Below are positions 8,611 to 20,221 of a stretch of DNA of 64,000 bases, one piece after another. How positions within the stretch are numbered: position 1 is the first letter of the stretch; every line of letters begins with the position of its first letter. The notes beneath the pieces were generated by a model that was not told the DNA's origin, did not search any database, and saw nothing but the letters and a program-made list of their open reading frames with translations. The translations under genes and the position numbers were made by a program. The stretch is from Sepioteuthis lessoniana. Lineage: Eukaryota; Mollusca; Cephalopoda; Myopsida; Loliginidae. Location of the stretch: positions 30,262,745 through 30,326,744 of the forward strand of contig OY757939.1 of the NCBI GenBank assembly GCA_963585895.1, written 5' to 3'.

Positions 8611-8782
8611 CATTTTTATAGTAAAATCATTTCCAATGCATTTTTATAATAAAATCATTTTCATGCATTTGTCATAAGAAAATAATTTTTATGCATTATT
8701 ATAGTAAAATCCTTTTCAATTCATTTTTACAATAAAATCATTTCCAATGTATTTTTATAGTAAAATCATTTCCAGTGCATCT
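8611..8782. repeat. Minisatellite, ~28-bp unit
   Basis: Six or so imperfect tandem copies of CATTTTTATAGTAAAATCAT plus TTCCAATG, ending near 8,782. Confidence 0.6.
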
Positions 8783-9751
8783 ATATAAGTAATTGGAAAG
8801 AGTTTGGTTAACAGTCCTCTGTAAATAGCTACATGATTTGAACTAAAAAAAAAAAATTCAATATATACTTACTGGATCCAGAGGAAAGTTTTAGCATTAA
8901 AAACTATTTATTTCCCATTGAGTAAAATAAACAATTCTTATAAAATAAATAGAAGGGACTTTTGATAGTTGAATCTGTTAATCTCACTAATTTAGATTTT
9001 GATATCTGACCCTGTGTAGACAGGTACTTTCATATATTTTTTCTTTGAACTTCATCTTGATTAACTTTGAAGACATTTCAGATGATTATTCTTAAACTTT
9101 TCTTAAATGTTTGTTTCTTCTGGTGTTCTCTAAAAAATCACTTAGAATTTTTCTTTTCCTATTTTCTCAACATGAATACCAAAGTTGAGCAGAATCAGAG
9201 GACTTGGTGTTAAGGTCTTTTAACAAAAAGTCTTATCAGAGTGAGATTTTTGTTTGCACAAAAATGTTAAAATGTTGTGACTTAGAGTATAAAGCAGATT
9301 CAAATCTAATTTGATAACATTTGTGTAGAGTCTTCACTTGAACTCACATTTAATTTTTTCCAGAGAGATAACTATTAAAAGATAGGATACTTCCTCTTTT
9401 TTTAATTATAATATAAATTCTATAAATAGAAAGAGGCTCAACATTGAACTTAATAGCCACTAAAGATGGCCTTTAAGTGAGTTGATTATCAAAAAAGTTT
9501 CAAAGTGATTAAAAATTTTTACTTTTGGAAATTGTTCAGAAATGAAATTTTCTCAGAAAAAATTGTTGGCTCTACTAAACTGTTTGTGAATTGTGGATTT
9601 TTTTTCAAATTTCAACTGATATGTATATTCTTACAGTGAGTTGGACATATTTTCCAATGACTTTACAATAAACATTATCACTTTTAACTGGTGACACTTT
9701 TTGAATTGATAAATATTGTTATGCACCCATTGCTTAACAGTTTATATCATA
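8783..9751. other. AT-rich, nothing recognised
   Basis: No long ORF, repeat family or splice-bounded open stretch was found. Probably intronic. Confidence 0.4.
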
Positions 9752-10004
9752 AGAAATGGACTCAAAAACCTGAGTTCAAATCCTGGATAAGGCTGTTTAA
9801 ATTTCACATCATGCTAATGCTCTTGGGAAAAGCATGTTCTCCCACCAACCAGCTACAGGTAAATAGTAGAGCAAACTGTTTTTTTTTTAGCTTTGGTAAG
9901 GCAATCAGGGTAGGAGAAGGAAAACTCTGAATTCAAACCAGCTGTACTCCTCTTAGAAATTGACCTCATGTCACACCCTGTTTGTGGTTGAGAGGTTGTA
10001 AATG
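9752..10004 (+). repeat. SINE-1 (Ceph-type), 5' head partly lost
   Basis: Has the B box GAGTTCAAATCC, the core CTCTTGGGAAAAGC, AAAACTCTGAATTCAAACC and a degenerate 3' end (GACCTCATGTCACACCCTG). Aligns by eye with 28,884-29,146. Confidence 0.7.
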
Positions 10005-11138
10005 TAACCAGCTGTGATTCAAGTCTTAACCTCTTACCCTGTATAAACAAGTACTTAAACTAGTTTGCATAGAAACTTCCTTTACTAAATGTAACAACTA
10101 ATAGTATATTTTGTGTGTCAATGTGCAGAGATGTTAGAACATGTCTGTACTAGCTAGTTTGAGCATTCAAGCAATGCACACACATTACAATTCATCATGA
10201 TTTGAAAGGAACCTCTAAGTCCACGTCTCTGGAGACTTAAAAACAAGTGCAGGTTATTGATTGGTTTTTAAGTTGATATCACTTCTAGAAAGGTAGATCA
10301 ATGAGCAGAAAACAAAATGGAGGAAAAAAAGAAGAGATGATTCATCAACAATAAAACAAGTAAACACCCCTGTTAGTTAAAGGTCTATTCATGGTAATGT
10401 GTAACTGGACACTGCAGCTTGTAAGATTAACATCTTTCTAATTCATTAATTTTATATATATAATTCATTATATTTATATATATATAATCAGTCAAGGCAG
10501 TGCTTCTAAAATTCGGTTCTGCAGAACACTAGAATTTCACAAAAAAATTATCAGATTCTATTTTTTGATAAAAATTTAATTTAGAATATCTCATAAAAGA
10601 ATATAGGAGTTAATATTTTCGAAAACAATATTTTTGTTACAAAATCGAATGAATAATGTTTATCTCTATGGAAGGGAAAGAAGGGAATCAATTGCAGTCC
10701 TAACATAAAATCTCCTCATAATAATTGGCTATTCATCATTTTTTCACAAAAATTACAAATTTCTAACAAAGAAAATGAAATTGTTTTTTATATTCATGTT
10801 TTTTAAATTTTATTTGTGGAGATAGCTTTTTTATTTCTTAGTTTACATATGTATCACTTGGGTAGTCACATGACACCTAACAGGAAACTAACAGGATTCC
10901 TGTTTTCATAGAAGTGAGACAGGAACAATTTTTATTAAAGACAAAACTTACTCCTGAGTTCAGAAAAAATGTAAATTACAGAGACTTTTACCTAATGTCT
11001 TCTTATTTGTGTTTACTTTATTTGGCATGTTTTTGTTTTTATAAAATAAAATTACATTTTCTTCCTCTGACTTCTTATAGACATTTTTCTTTTTTCTTTA
11101 TTTATTTTCTTTATTTTATTTTGGATACTGATATATCA
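10005..11138. other. AT-rich, nothing recognised
   Basis: Contains a short TA-rich stretch near 10,453-10,490; no gene or known repeat seen. Confidence 0.4.
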
Positions 11139-11260
11139 AGGCTATGCTTATGTTTGAATCACACACAACACACAGGATTTTGCCTCACCATTGAAGTTAA
11201 GCAGTAATGAGCCTGTTCAGTACTTAGATGAGTGACTACTTAAGCAACAGTAGGTACTGT
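11139..11260 (+). repeat. 5S rRNA-derived SINE
   Basis: Reads like a diverged 5S rRNA gene: GAAGTTAAGCA, then CAGTACTTAGATGAGTGAC, then TAGGTACTGT, in 5S order and spacing. Its 3' tail (AAACAAACTGAGGACTGT...GTGCC) resembles that of the 47.6-kb and 50.7-kb copies and is split by a Rep-A insertion. Not a functional 5S gene; internal promoter positions are mutated. Confidence 0.7.
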
Positions 11261-11278
11261 AAACAAACTGAGGACTGT

Positions 11279-11812
11279 TTGTTTGTTTGGTTGGTTGGGT
11301 TTTATGGCATGTCAACCTTTGAAGGCCAAATGCCAAATCCATTTTTATACAAATAAACAGTTTTATTTCAAACAATTCAGTTTAGCATAAGTACTCAGTT
11401 TAACTGTCAAAAACATTTCTATTTCAAGCTATTCAGTTTAGTCAAACAATTCAGTTTAGGGTAAGTATAGTTTTTGTTTACACACACATAGATGTCAAAA
11501 CAGTTCTATTTTAAACATTTCAGTTTAGCATAAGTACACAGTTTAAACGTGAAAAAAGACCTATTTCAATCAATTCATTCTAGCAGTCTAGCCCTCAGTT
11601 TAGTTCTATTTGACTCACAGATAGGACCCTATCAGGTGCTACCACTCTGAGCCAAAGTGGACCTGGGAGTGATGGCAATAATGGGGTACTTTGCATTCCC
11701 CAAAGCTCCAGCATTGGATTGTTTAGAGTCATACCCAGGACACTTGTTGGGGGGTGTCTTACCCCTCTGCAGAAAAGCAGTCAGTATATTCTACAGCCCC
11801 AGCCGACTAGGC
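11279..11812 (-). mobile_element. Rep-A retroposon, complete copy with 13-bp TSD
   Basis: 534-base unit flanked by AACTGAGGACTGT on both sides (11,266-11,278 and 11,813-11,825), inserted in the tail of a 5S-derived SINE. On the minus strand it begins at the GGCTGGGGCTGTAGAATA block and ends with ATGCCATAAAACC followed by a (CCAA)n/(CAAA)n tail. The target duplication and simple tail indicate target-primed reverse transcription. It carries no ORF. The tail block is shared with SINE-3. Confidence 0.65.
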
Positions 11813-11825
11813 AACTGAGGACTGT

Positions 11826-12606
11826 GTGCCATATCTGGGCAAATCTTAGTAAATAATAACATACCCAATATTTTTATTTTTCATGTAAAGAAATTTTTCA
11901 CATAATTTTAGCTTCATTTAATCTTTTATTGAAATTAGGTTGGCAGGTTGTCTGAAAAAATATAGGTATGGGTTTTGCCATGTTTGAAAAAAATCATACA
12001 AGCATGCAGGAAGTAGTTTTAAATGATTAAAATTTGTAGGATTTATTCAGTTCCCCATAAGGCCAAAATGTAACAAAATTTTAGTTTAATGTAGGGGTGC
12101 CCCACAGTAAGCAAACCTCTTGAAGGGTGGGTGATAAAATTGGTTATGTTTCTTTGGCATTTCTCTTCAGGGGTGCTTCAAGCAATGGGCTGGGCAATAA
12201 ATCTAGCCCTTAACCTTTTTAGATGAGGCAGTAAGTGCTGCTTGGGAAGAAGGCCCTCTGGAACTAAACTGATTGATTTTTCACTTAAGAATTGTTACAG
12301 GTATTTTTGTGACTATCATTGTTGTTTTGAACAAAAATACTTCATCTAATACATTCTTCTACCTTGTTCCTATTTCTGTTGTATTTGGTCATTTTAAGAA
12401 AGTACTCAAGAATATTTTTTTGGATTCATCTTCTTTTAATCATCATGGTTTGCAAGGGACAAATCTTTTATGAAGTCATCAGAGAAAGGTGTTTTCATGC
12501 CATGCCCAATTGATATTGATTGAAAAAAAAAGAAAGAAAAACTAACACAAGATTAAATATAGCCAAAGCGGTGTCGAAGGCATGAAATGTAAAATGTGAA
12601 ACATAC
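11826..12606. other. Intron-like, nothing recognised
   Basis: Downstream side of the 12.6-kb exon on the minus strand. A 66-codon open stretch at 12,273-12,473 has no coding character I can support. Confidence 0.4.
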
Positions 12607-12696
12607 CTGTTGTTCTTTTTCCATTTTTTCTTTAGCTTGTCTTTTTAAGAATTCACGTCTTTTACTTTTTCTTGCCTGTTGGATTTTCACTTGTTC
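12607..12696 (-). CDS. Internal exon of a host gene, charged-helix segment
   Basis: On the minus strand a 90-base block is preceded by a ...TTTTCAG acceptor and followed by a GTATGT donor. It is open in frame 0 with 30 whole codons, encoding EQVKIQQARKSKRREF and a further run ending KMEKEQQ, a strongly charged helix of coiled-coil type. It starts in phase 0, matching the phase-0 end of the 22.4-kb exon, so the two can be spliced to extend the IQ-motif segment. Codon use and complexity stand out from the AT-rich flanks. The gene is not identified; an unconventional myosin or another IQ-containing cytoskeletal or ciliary protein would fit. Confidence 0.65.
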
Positions 12697-12747
12697 CTGA
12701 AAATAGGAAAAGTTTTAATGTGATTTCTATCTATGAAAAGAAATATC

Positions 12748-13260
12748 CTTTTGGTTTATTTGTTTAATGGTGTATCAACTCCTTATGGGTTATTTAATGC
12801 CAAAATTTTAATAATTTCTAAAAGTTTGATTGTAATCATATTTTCAATATTTCATTGCCTTTTTTAAAATTCCACTTTTTATTTGTTTATAATCATCTAA
12901 ATAAATAATTTTCACATAGTTGTATGGTTTCAAGTATTTCTATCAAATACCAATAATACTCAATTATATTGTTAAATAACTATTTCTATTTATTTCAAGT
13001 AACTAATAATAATAATCTTTTGTAAATAATTCTAGCTTCAAGTAATTATTCCTAACTCAAATAATTTGGATTGGACACTAGATGCCATCTAGAGAATCTT
13101 CCAAGAGCAATAAGAGATAGGGACAGATGGCAAGAGAGAGTCCATGCTATCAACATGATTTGATATTAGTTAGATGGTTATTTTGTTTAATAGCATATCA
13201 ACTCTTGTGAGCTATTTAATGCCAGATCTTATTTTTTTGTATATTTGATTTTATAATATA
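12748..13260 (-). repeat. Rep-A fragments (two)
   Basis: 12,748-13,060 and 13,160-13,260 each start with the TATCAACTC...TATTTAATGCCA tail block; the first continues into TTCAAGTATTTC units. An unrelated-looking stretch, 13,061-13,160, lies between. Confidence 0.6.
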
Positions 13261-13664
13261 TTAGTAGAAATAATTTTCATTAACTGTTTCTCTTGACATG
13301 GTTGAATCTCAATCAATACCTTCTAGCACTGTAAGTGCTAGAAGGTAGATACAAAGAGTTAGAAATTTGTTTGCCATAAGAGCAGTTTGTAGAATACAGT
13401 CGGGACTTAATTATATAAGTGCTAGGGCTTAACATGATCTGACATCTCTGACAGTCTGTCTAGTCCAAGTAGAGTGTTGCAAGTCACATGACCATTTAGT
13501 ACCTGGTCACGAACTACTCAGCCACCTGGGTCCTGTTTTCAGGTATTATAGGTTGGTACCCACAGCCAACAGATGACCTCATTGGAGAGAGGTGTCTTAC
13601 CTATCTGCAGAGGTGAAAGAGGCCTATTCTACAGTCCCAGCAAACAGTTTATTGGTCATGATAT

Positions 13665-13955
13665 CATATTTACCCAACCCCTCCGCTCAGGCAGGATATG
13701 ACACAAGGTCAATTTTTTAAGTGGAGTTTAACAGGTTTGAATTCAGAGTTTTCCTTCTCCTAGACTAGTTGCCTCACCAAGGCTGAAGAACCTAGTCTGC
13801 CCTACTATTTATCCATAGTTGGAGGGAGAATAATTGGATTCATACCTTTCCCAAGGGTATTAGTGCTATGTGAAATGCAATCAGTAAGGTCCAGGATTTG
13901 AACTCATGTCGCCGTGTCCATATCCTGCGACGATAACCATTACACCACGGGCACC
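13665..13955 (-). repeat. SINE-1, full length, with TSD
   Basis: On the minus strand: GTGCCCGTGGTGTAATGG (A box), GAGTTCAAATCC-type B box, ACCCTTGGGAAAGGTATGAA core, GACCTTGTGTCATATCCTGC 3' end. TCATGATAT flanks both sides. The tRNA-like head suggests a Pol III promoter; not a tRNA gene. Confidence 0.8.
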
Positions 13956-14599
13956 TCATGATATATAGTATTTAATATTCCTTACAAACATTGATAATTT
14001 TATTTGATAATAATCAATATGTGTAAACATAGTCCAGTTTGAGGCAGATCCATAGTCAGACAGAGTTGTTTCAAATTTCAAATGATGGCTCTACATGTAC
14101 TAATGGAGATATTGAGTTTACTGGAGATTTTTAGATATCCCAATATACAATTATGATGATCAATTATCATTTTACAAACTTCTTGAGAGATCTCCTCGGT
14201 CTTCAGCATTGTGAAAATTTTTCCAAGTGTCAGCCAGAAATTAAATGCTCATTCAAATTCAGGCCCTTCAAATGATTAGTCTTTTTACATGTTTTCGGTA
14301 GTTAGCAGAAATTTGCAAATTAATAAATTAAATAGAATTCAATTTCAAACTGTAAATTTTATTCTATTTTTGGAATATGTCAAAAACTTGTACATGCAAT
14401 TTGTATGTTGAATTTTGTCAATAAAATTGGGTATAATATTTCCCCTTTTTGCCTTTTACATAGAATATTTAATATATCAAAGTGAAGTGAGAAGCAATAT
14501 AGAAATTATTTTCTTTAAAAAAAGACCAACATTTTTTTTAAACCCCATGTATCCAATAGTTTTGTGTGTTATTGTATATACAAAGACAAAAACATACAA

Positions 14600-15665
14600 A
14601 AAACTTCTTAAACTTTTGATTCATCAAAATGACTCCCCTTGGCTGCTATCACTGCTTCACAGATTCTTGATATTCTTTCCACCAAAGACTGGAGGTAGAC
14701 TGAAGATAATTCTACCCAGCTTTCTTGCAAGAGTTGCCAGAAGTGAGTGCACTTGTGAGTTATTTAGCCCTGATATTTTTTCATCCCACGCCCGTTCAAT
14801 GGGATTCAAATCTGCTGATTGTACAAGCCAAGACATCAGTCGAAGGATATGCTATTCCACTTTGCTTTTAATGTACCTCTGGTAGAGTTTGCTAGTATGC
14901 TTTGGGTCATTATCTTGCATGAGTACAAATCCTTAATCCAGATGGGATCACCTGATGCTGCAGTATGCTGTGATAGCTGGCTCTTCACCTGGTGCAAATC
15001 ACCAACTTTGCAATTAGCAAAAGACCCTCATACCATAATAGTCTCCTCCATGCTTTATGGTTGGGAGTGATACAGGGAATTGTAACTCTTTCACCAACTC
15101 TTTGCTGCACATAGACCCTCCTATTTGACCCAAAGATTTCATACTTTGATTTGTCAGTCTAAAGGACTTTATTACACTGCTCCATTATCCAGTCTTTGCA
15201 TACCCTGGCCCACTGGAATCATTTGACATTGTTTCACTTCTTCAACAGTGGTTTCTTGACAACAATTCTGCTATATATGCCAGCTTCACAGAGTCTTCTC
15301 CTCACAGTGTATGTTGACACATTTTTTTCACAACATTGGTTCAGTTGTGCAGTTATGTCATAAGCTGGTGAATCTGATGAAATTGTCTTCTGCTATGGTT
15401 GCTTTTGGTCTACCAGCCCTACTTATGGTTTTGTTTTGTCCCATTTCCAGATGTCTCCTAACAGTATAATCCACTGTAGTTCTGGAAAAAAAAACGCCTT
15501 TTAAAAAATTTTCAAAAGATATCTAGTTATATTAAAGTCACAGGGAAAGACTTGTATTTAGTATAATAAATAAAAACATTGTGGTGCCTGTTTCATTAAA
15601 AATAACACTTTTAGAAAGTGAAATGAAAATTCTTGAAGGTGAACAAATATTTTTGACAGGTAGTG
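14600..15665 (-). pseudogene. Tc1/mariner transposase, decayed (family 2)
   Basis: On the minus strand, in broken frames: a helix-turn-helix region near 15,480-15,370, FGSNRRVYVQQRVGER near 15,110, [15 protein letters not shown] near 14,910 and SADLNPIERAWDE near 14,800. These are the hallmark segments of a DD34E Tc1 transposase. There are several stops and frameshifts. Its outer end at 15,640-15,665 matches a terminal fragment at 21,258-21,400 (ACTACCTGTCAAAAATATTT). The other terminal repeat was not found cleanly. A helper-dependent relic at best. Confidence 0.7.
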
Positions 15666-15700
15666 TACATACATACACACACACACACATATATATATAT

Positions 15701-16214
15701 CATCATCATCATGTCGAGCTGCTAGCACAGATATCCCTGACCCTCTCTCGCCACTTCTCCGTATCGTTTATCGCCTCTGGCAGGTCTTCAGGGTTACATC
15801 CTGTATCCTCACATAACTGCTGTATGTAGGTTCAAGCTGGTTGTCCTGCTTTTCCTCGGCCATATGTGGTGGTCCATAGGAGTACATCACTTATGAGCTC
15901 GTCCCTGCTTCTCCAGCAGTGTTCTGCATGTCTGGTTAGTCTAACTTGGATAGTTTTTGTGATGGGAGGCAGGTGGCCGTATAGCTGGTGCCTTGTGGGG
16001 TAATGCAGCCAGGACTTGGTCAGTATTGCTCGCAACATTCTTGTGTAATTGCCATCTAGCTTCTTCTCCAGCCGTTTTGTTAGTGCCCAAGTAATGCATC
16101 CATACAGCAGTAACGATACGACCTCTGTCTGGAAGAAACTGCGTTTCATTTTATCGGTCAAGTCTGATTTCCATATGATTTTTCATTTTATCGGTCAGGT
16201 CTGATTTCCATATG

Positions 16215-16216
<2 letters not shown>
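15701..16216 (-). pseudogene. RTE-type LINE 3' end, 5'-truncated
   Basis: The minus strand encodes RTE ORF C-terminal sequence: YGCITWALTKRLEKKLDG and WRSRDELISDVLLW. After one stop the frame continues with a 3'-most segment ending RDICASSST. It ends in a TGATGATGATGAT tail at 15,701-15,712, the typical RTE 3' microsatellite tail. Truncated at its 5' side at about 16,216 next to microsatellite DNA. A tandem 36-bp duplication sits at the truncation point. Confidence 0.75.
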
Positions 16217-16247
<31 letters not shown>

Positions 16248-16271
16248 TGTATATATACATATATAGACATG

Positions 16272-16337
<66 letters not shown>

Positions 16338-16338
16338 C

Positions 16339-16373
<35 letters not shown>

Positions 16374-16382
16374 GACACACAG
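16217..16382. repeat. Microsatellites (TA)n, (CA)n, (TA)n
   Basis: Runs of AT, then about 30 CA units at 16,274-16,334, then AT and CA again. Open frames across it are simple-sequence artefacts. Confidence 0.9.
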
Positions 16383-18668
16383 AGGAAACTCACTGTCCTC
16401 CTTCAGCAGGCTTGGAAGAAGGGTATTGTACCACAGGAATGGTGTCTGGCCGATGGTATTTGGATACCAAAGGAAATGCAGTCAAAAGGTATCACAAATT
16501 TTCGCCCAATATCCCTCCTAATTGTAGAAGGGAAAATATTTTTTGGAGTTCTTGCACATCGTATGACAACCTTTCTGATGAGCAATCATTATATAAATAC
16601 ATCTGTCCAGAAGGCTGGGATACCTGGCTTCCCCGGATGTCTGGAACATTTACAAATGATATGGAACTCAATACTCTCAGCTAGAAGGGACAAAACAGAA
16701 CTACATGTGATCTGGCTTGATCTTGCCAATGCATACAGTTCAGTTCCGCACCACTTAATCCGAATGGCCCTCGAATTTTTCAACTCCCCTAGCAAGGTTG
16801 GGGAAATCATAATGAAATACTTCAACTCAGCTTTCATGAAATTTACCGTTAAAAACTATACCACCAAGTGGCAGGCACTTGAGATCGGCATCATGGAACT
16901 CATTTTACGAGGTGCAGCAAATACATCGAAAGGAGTAATGAAAAATGAACATCTGACTCTTCCTCCTTCCAGAGCTTTTATGGACGACATCACCATTCTC
17001 GTCCCATCCCAAATCTCTGCCGATGGTTTACTACAAAGGTATTATGACCTTTTCACATGGGCAAGAATGAAGGCTAAGCCAAAGAAAAGTCGAAGCCTAT
17101 CATTAGTCGGAGGATCTGTCAGGGAGATCCATTTCAAAATTGGGGGTGAGAAGATCCCAACAGTCAGGGAGAAGCTGGTAAAGAGTCTCGGACGTCTTTA
17201 TTCAATCCCACTGACTGATCATCATAGGGATACAGAGGTCCAGAAAGTAGCCTTGAAGGGGCTTAAATCAATTGATAAAACTTGTTTACCCGGAAAGATG
17301 AAGACTTGGTGTTATCAACATAGTCTGCTACCCCGTCTTTTGTGGCCCTTACAGATGTATGAGATTGCGATATCTCGTGTTGAACGGATCCAACAGTATA
17401 GCAACAAATACCTGCGTAAGTGGCTCGGAGTTCTTCCTTGTTTTTTGAGAGTGGGTTTATATACCAATTCTGGAAACCTACAGCTCCCAATATCCTCACT
17501 GGTAGAAGAATTTAAAATTGGGTAAGTACGCCTTCACATGATAATGAAGGACTCAGCCGACGAGATCATTTGGAAGGCATATCCAGAAATAAAATCAGGT
17601 ACGAAGTGGTCGGCCGTTAAGACCGCCCAGGAGGCGGAATGCAGCCTACGAATCAAAGACATCATAGGCGTCAATCAAACCAATCGAGCTGGGCTGGGTA
17701 GCACAAGCAAAAAGGTATTCTCCAAAGTGGACCCAAAAGGAAAAAGAGACATGGTGAGCAAAGAAGTTGGGATGTTTGAGGAAGAGCAAAGAAAAGCCAG
17801 TGCTGTTACTCAGGCCAAACAATGTGCTTGGACAAAATGGAATGATATCAAACCAATTAAATAATCGTGGAAATCCTTAATTGCAATGAAACCACTGGCG
17901 ATATCATTCCTTCTTCGCTCTACTTATGATCTCTTACCAAATGCAACCAACCTAAAATTATGGGAATATACCAATTCGGACCTGTGCTAGTCGTGTAAAA
18001 GTGATCGGGGTACTTTGCGCCATGTACTATCTGCATGTCTACACTCGCTTCAGATGTACACATGGCGACATAACAAGGTATTAGAAGTGATAATAGAGTT
18101 GTTAAGAGCACAATGTGAGACAGCAAACCAGCAATCTATAATAGCCAAGGAACCCATAATTCAGTTTCTCAAGGAAGGTGAATGTCCTGTGAGGAAACAA
18201 AAAAATCCTAACATGAAGCTACTGAACGGAGTGAGTGACTGGAAAGTTTCAGCAAATCTCGAGACATCTCTACAATTTCCAGTTCACATTATTCCAACGG
18301 AAAAACGGCTGGACATTGTAGCATGGTCCGATTCAAAGAAGAGTGTCCTCCTCATAGAATTGACTGTCCCCTGGGAAGAAAACCGGGAGGAAGCACACGA
18401 GTGGAAGAAAAACCTCTATGAGACACTGCGTGCCGACTGCGTGGAAAAGGGTTGGATATGCCATGTGATTCCTATTGAGGTTGGTTGTCATGGTTTTATA
18501 GGACACTCAGTCATTTCGTTTCTTTCAAAAATAGGAATCACTGGCCGCAGTTTGAAAGTTGCCTCAAATCGTCTTCAGACCATGTTACGCATCGTAACAT
18601 CATACGCTGAAAGTAAACGCGTTTTTTTTTTTTTAAATCACAAACTGCACTCTGAAAATGAAGATTAA
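16383..18668 (+). pseudogene. LINE with restriction-like endonuclease (R2/Hero-type layout), three in-frame stops
   Basis: A single reading frame of about 760 codons, interrupted only by TAA at 17,523, TAA at 17,862 and TAG at 17,988, with no frameshift. RT comes first: NFRPISLL near 16,495, LDLANAYSSVPH near 16,715 and FMDDITIL near 16,977. The GC-S-LF motif normally between them is missing, replaced by an in-frame gap near 16,890. Then comes a CCHC finger (C-x2-C-x8-H-x4-C) near 17,985-18,036, whose first C-x2-C contains the TAG. Last is a PD-(D/E)XK-like segment: RLDIVAW near 18,310 and LLIELTVPWEE near 18,350, spacing D-x14-E. RT upstream of a C-terminal nuclease is the layout of site-specific early-branching LINEs. 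The 5' end is lost in microsatellite. Dead copy. Confidence 0.75.
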
Positions 18669-18870
18669 CGTCCAATGTAGTCTCTGCTCTTAATTGATCT
18701 GGCGTATATATATATATATATATAATTCTCTTAATACCCTGTCCGGTGGCAAAAGCTGCTTGGTAGCGCCAGTACCGCCTTGAGCTACCGAAACTGAATT
18801 ATCACCCCTGGTTGGTGGCTGATGAGGACATGGTATCGCACATGCTTTCACATGTTGTATGATGAAAAAA
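18669..18870 (+). other. Probable 3' UTR of the RLE-type LINE plus (TA)n
   Basis: Follows the ORF stop; a (TA)n run at 18,704-18,723 splits it. The segment 18,730-18,850 is high-complexity, non-repetitive elsewhere in the window, and ends in an A-rich run. Assignment is by position only. Confidence 0.35.
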
Positions 18871-18923
18871 CAAAAAAATATATATATATATACACATAGA
18901 GACACACACACATATGCATATAT

Positions 18924-19127
18924 GTAAGTAAGTTGGCTAACCATATTCGAGGGCAACCCAAAGTCTGCCTCTTCAATAGCTACTCCAAGGTGTAGGGGAA
19001 GGCTCTACTTACCTTATAATGCTGAGTTTTAAGCAAGGACACATCAAATACCATTTTTAGAGTTTTGGGTATGACTCGATCTGGGATTGAACCCAAGTCT
19101 CCTGGGCCACTAGCGAACACTGTAAAC
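18924..19127 (-). repeat. SINE-2 copy
   Basis: The minus strand carries the block GTTCAATCCCAGATCGAGTC (one variant) and ends CCTACACCTTGGAGTAGC...GGTTAGCCAACTTACTTAC. Inverted relative to the fragment at 20,999-21,110. Followed by a (TA)n run at 19,150-19,198. Confidence 0.7.
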
Positions 19128-19147
19128 ATATGCCACATGCACACACA

Positions 19148-19149
<2 letters not shown>

Positions 19150-19202
<53 letters not shown>

Positions 19203-20215
19203 ACTAATGATTCACCTTGATTATCTCCCTTGAAAACCGAGGAGGTACAAAAGGTCTTTATAATGTCTGTCAGACACAAGTCTAGTCAAAGTAAAGTGTA
19301 ATAAAGCTTATATATAAGCCTAATCACTGCTTCTGTATTTACTAAATACATATACATATCCTCACACACACATATATATACATATGTATATGCACACACA
19401 CACACACAGAATTTTCTTTTGTTGTTGTAGGTCCAAAGAGAGACTAAAAATATTTAAAAATGAGTAGGTCCATAATGAGATTTGTATTTTTTAGGATTCA
19501 TTTATTTATTTTGTTCCTACATACATGTATGTTTCCAGCATGATGCTTTTGTCAGAGAACATGTATGGCACAAGGCCTTGTTAATGCAGTATTCAATGAG
19601 ACTTGAACTCACTCGTGTTTGTAGTCTGAATGGTTTTCAGTTGGTTATGAATCTTTTTTATGAAGGTCACTCCTTTATTTTTCTTAGAATGTGTTTCTCT
19701 TAGCCTACTTTACTCCTCATTTGCTTTTAATATTTGATATGTTGTGTGTGTGTGTGTGTGTGTTCGAGCGGTTTCAGATGTCACTTCTAGTTATTTTTTT
19801 TTTCTCTGTGTATGTGTGAATGTGTATCTTGACATTTTTTTTGTGTGTATATATATATATAGGTATGTTTGTTTGTTTCCATTTGTATGTGTGTATGATT
19901 CATGTTTTATTCAACTTTAGTTCAAATTTATCTTTAAATTTCTTTTCCTTTATTTAATGTAGCGTGTAGTTGTTTGTTTGATATATTGGCATTATTTTAA
20001 CTTTACCTTGACAACATTGGTATAGGTGTTTCGATACATTTAATTTTCTGTTTTCTTCTATTTTGATATTACTCCTGTGAAGTGATGTCCTTGTATTAAG
20101 AGCCTATGTATATTTCTTTTTTTTAAGAAATACAAACAAAAACCATTTTTTAGACAAAACGAACTGGAGGAAAAAACTAATATAAAAAACGAAAGTAACA
20201 TTAAACTGAATACAA
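19150..20215. other. Microsatellites and unrecognised DNA
   Basis: (TA)n 19,150-19,198, CA and GT runs near 19,365-19,410 and 19,743-19,762. No gene seen. Confidence 0.5.
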
Positions 20216-20221
20216 GGAGTG

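Noticed and set aside
8780-8945. Minus-strand exon ending at a good GTAAGTATA donor.
   Set aside because: No frame is open back to a plausible acceptor.
11139-11260. A functional 5S rRNA gene.
   Set aside because: Too diverged in the internal control region and stems, with non-5S tail.
16151-16393. Minus-strand protein of alternating Cys-Val and Tyr-Ile.
   Set aside because: Translation of (CA)n/(TA)n microsatellites. The same applies to similar frames at 21.1, 29.2, 33.3, 44.9 and 60.7 kb.
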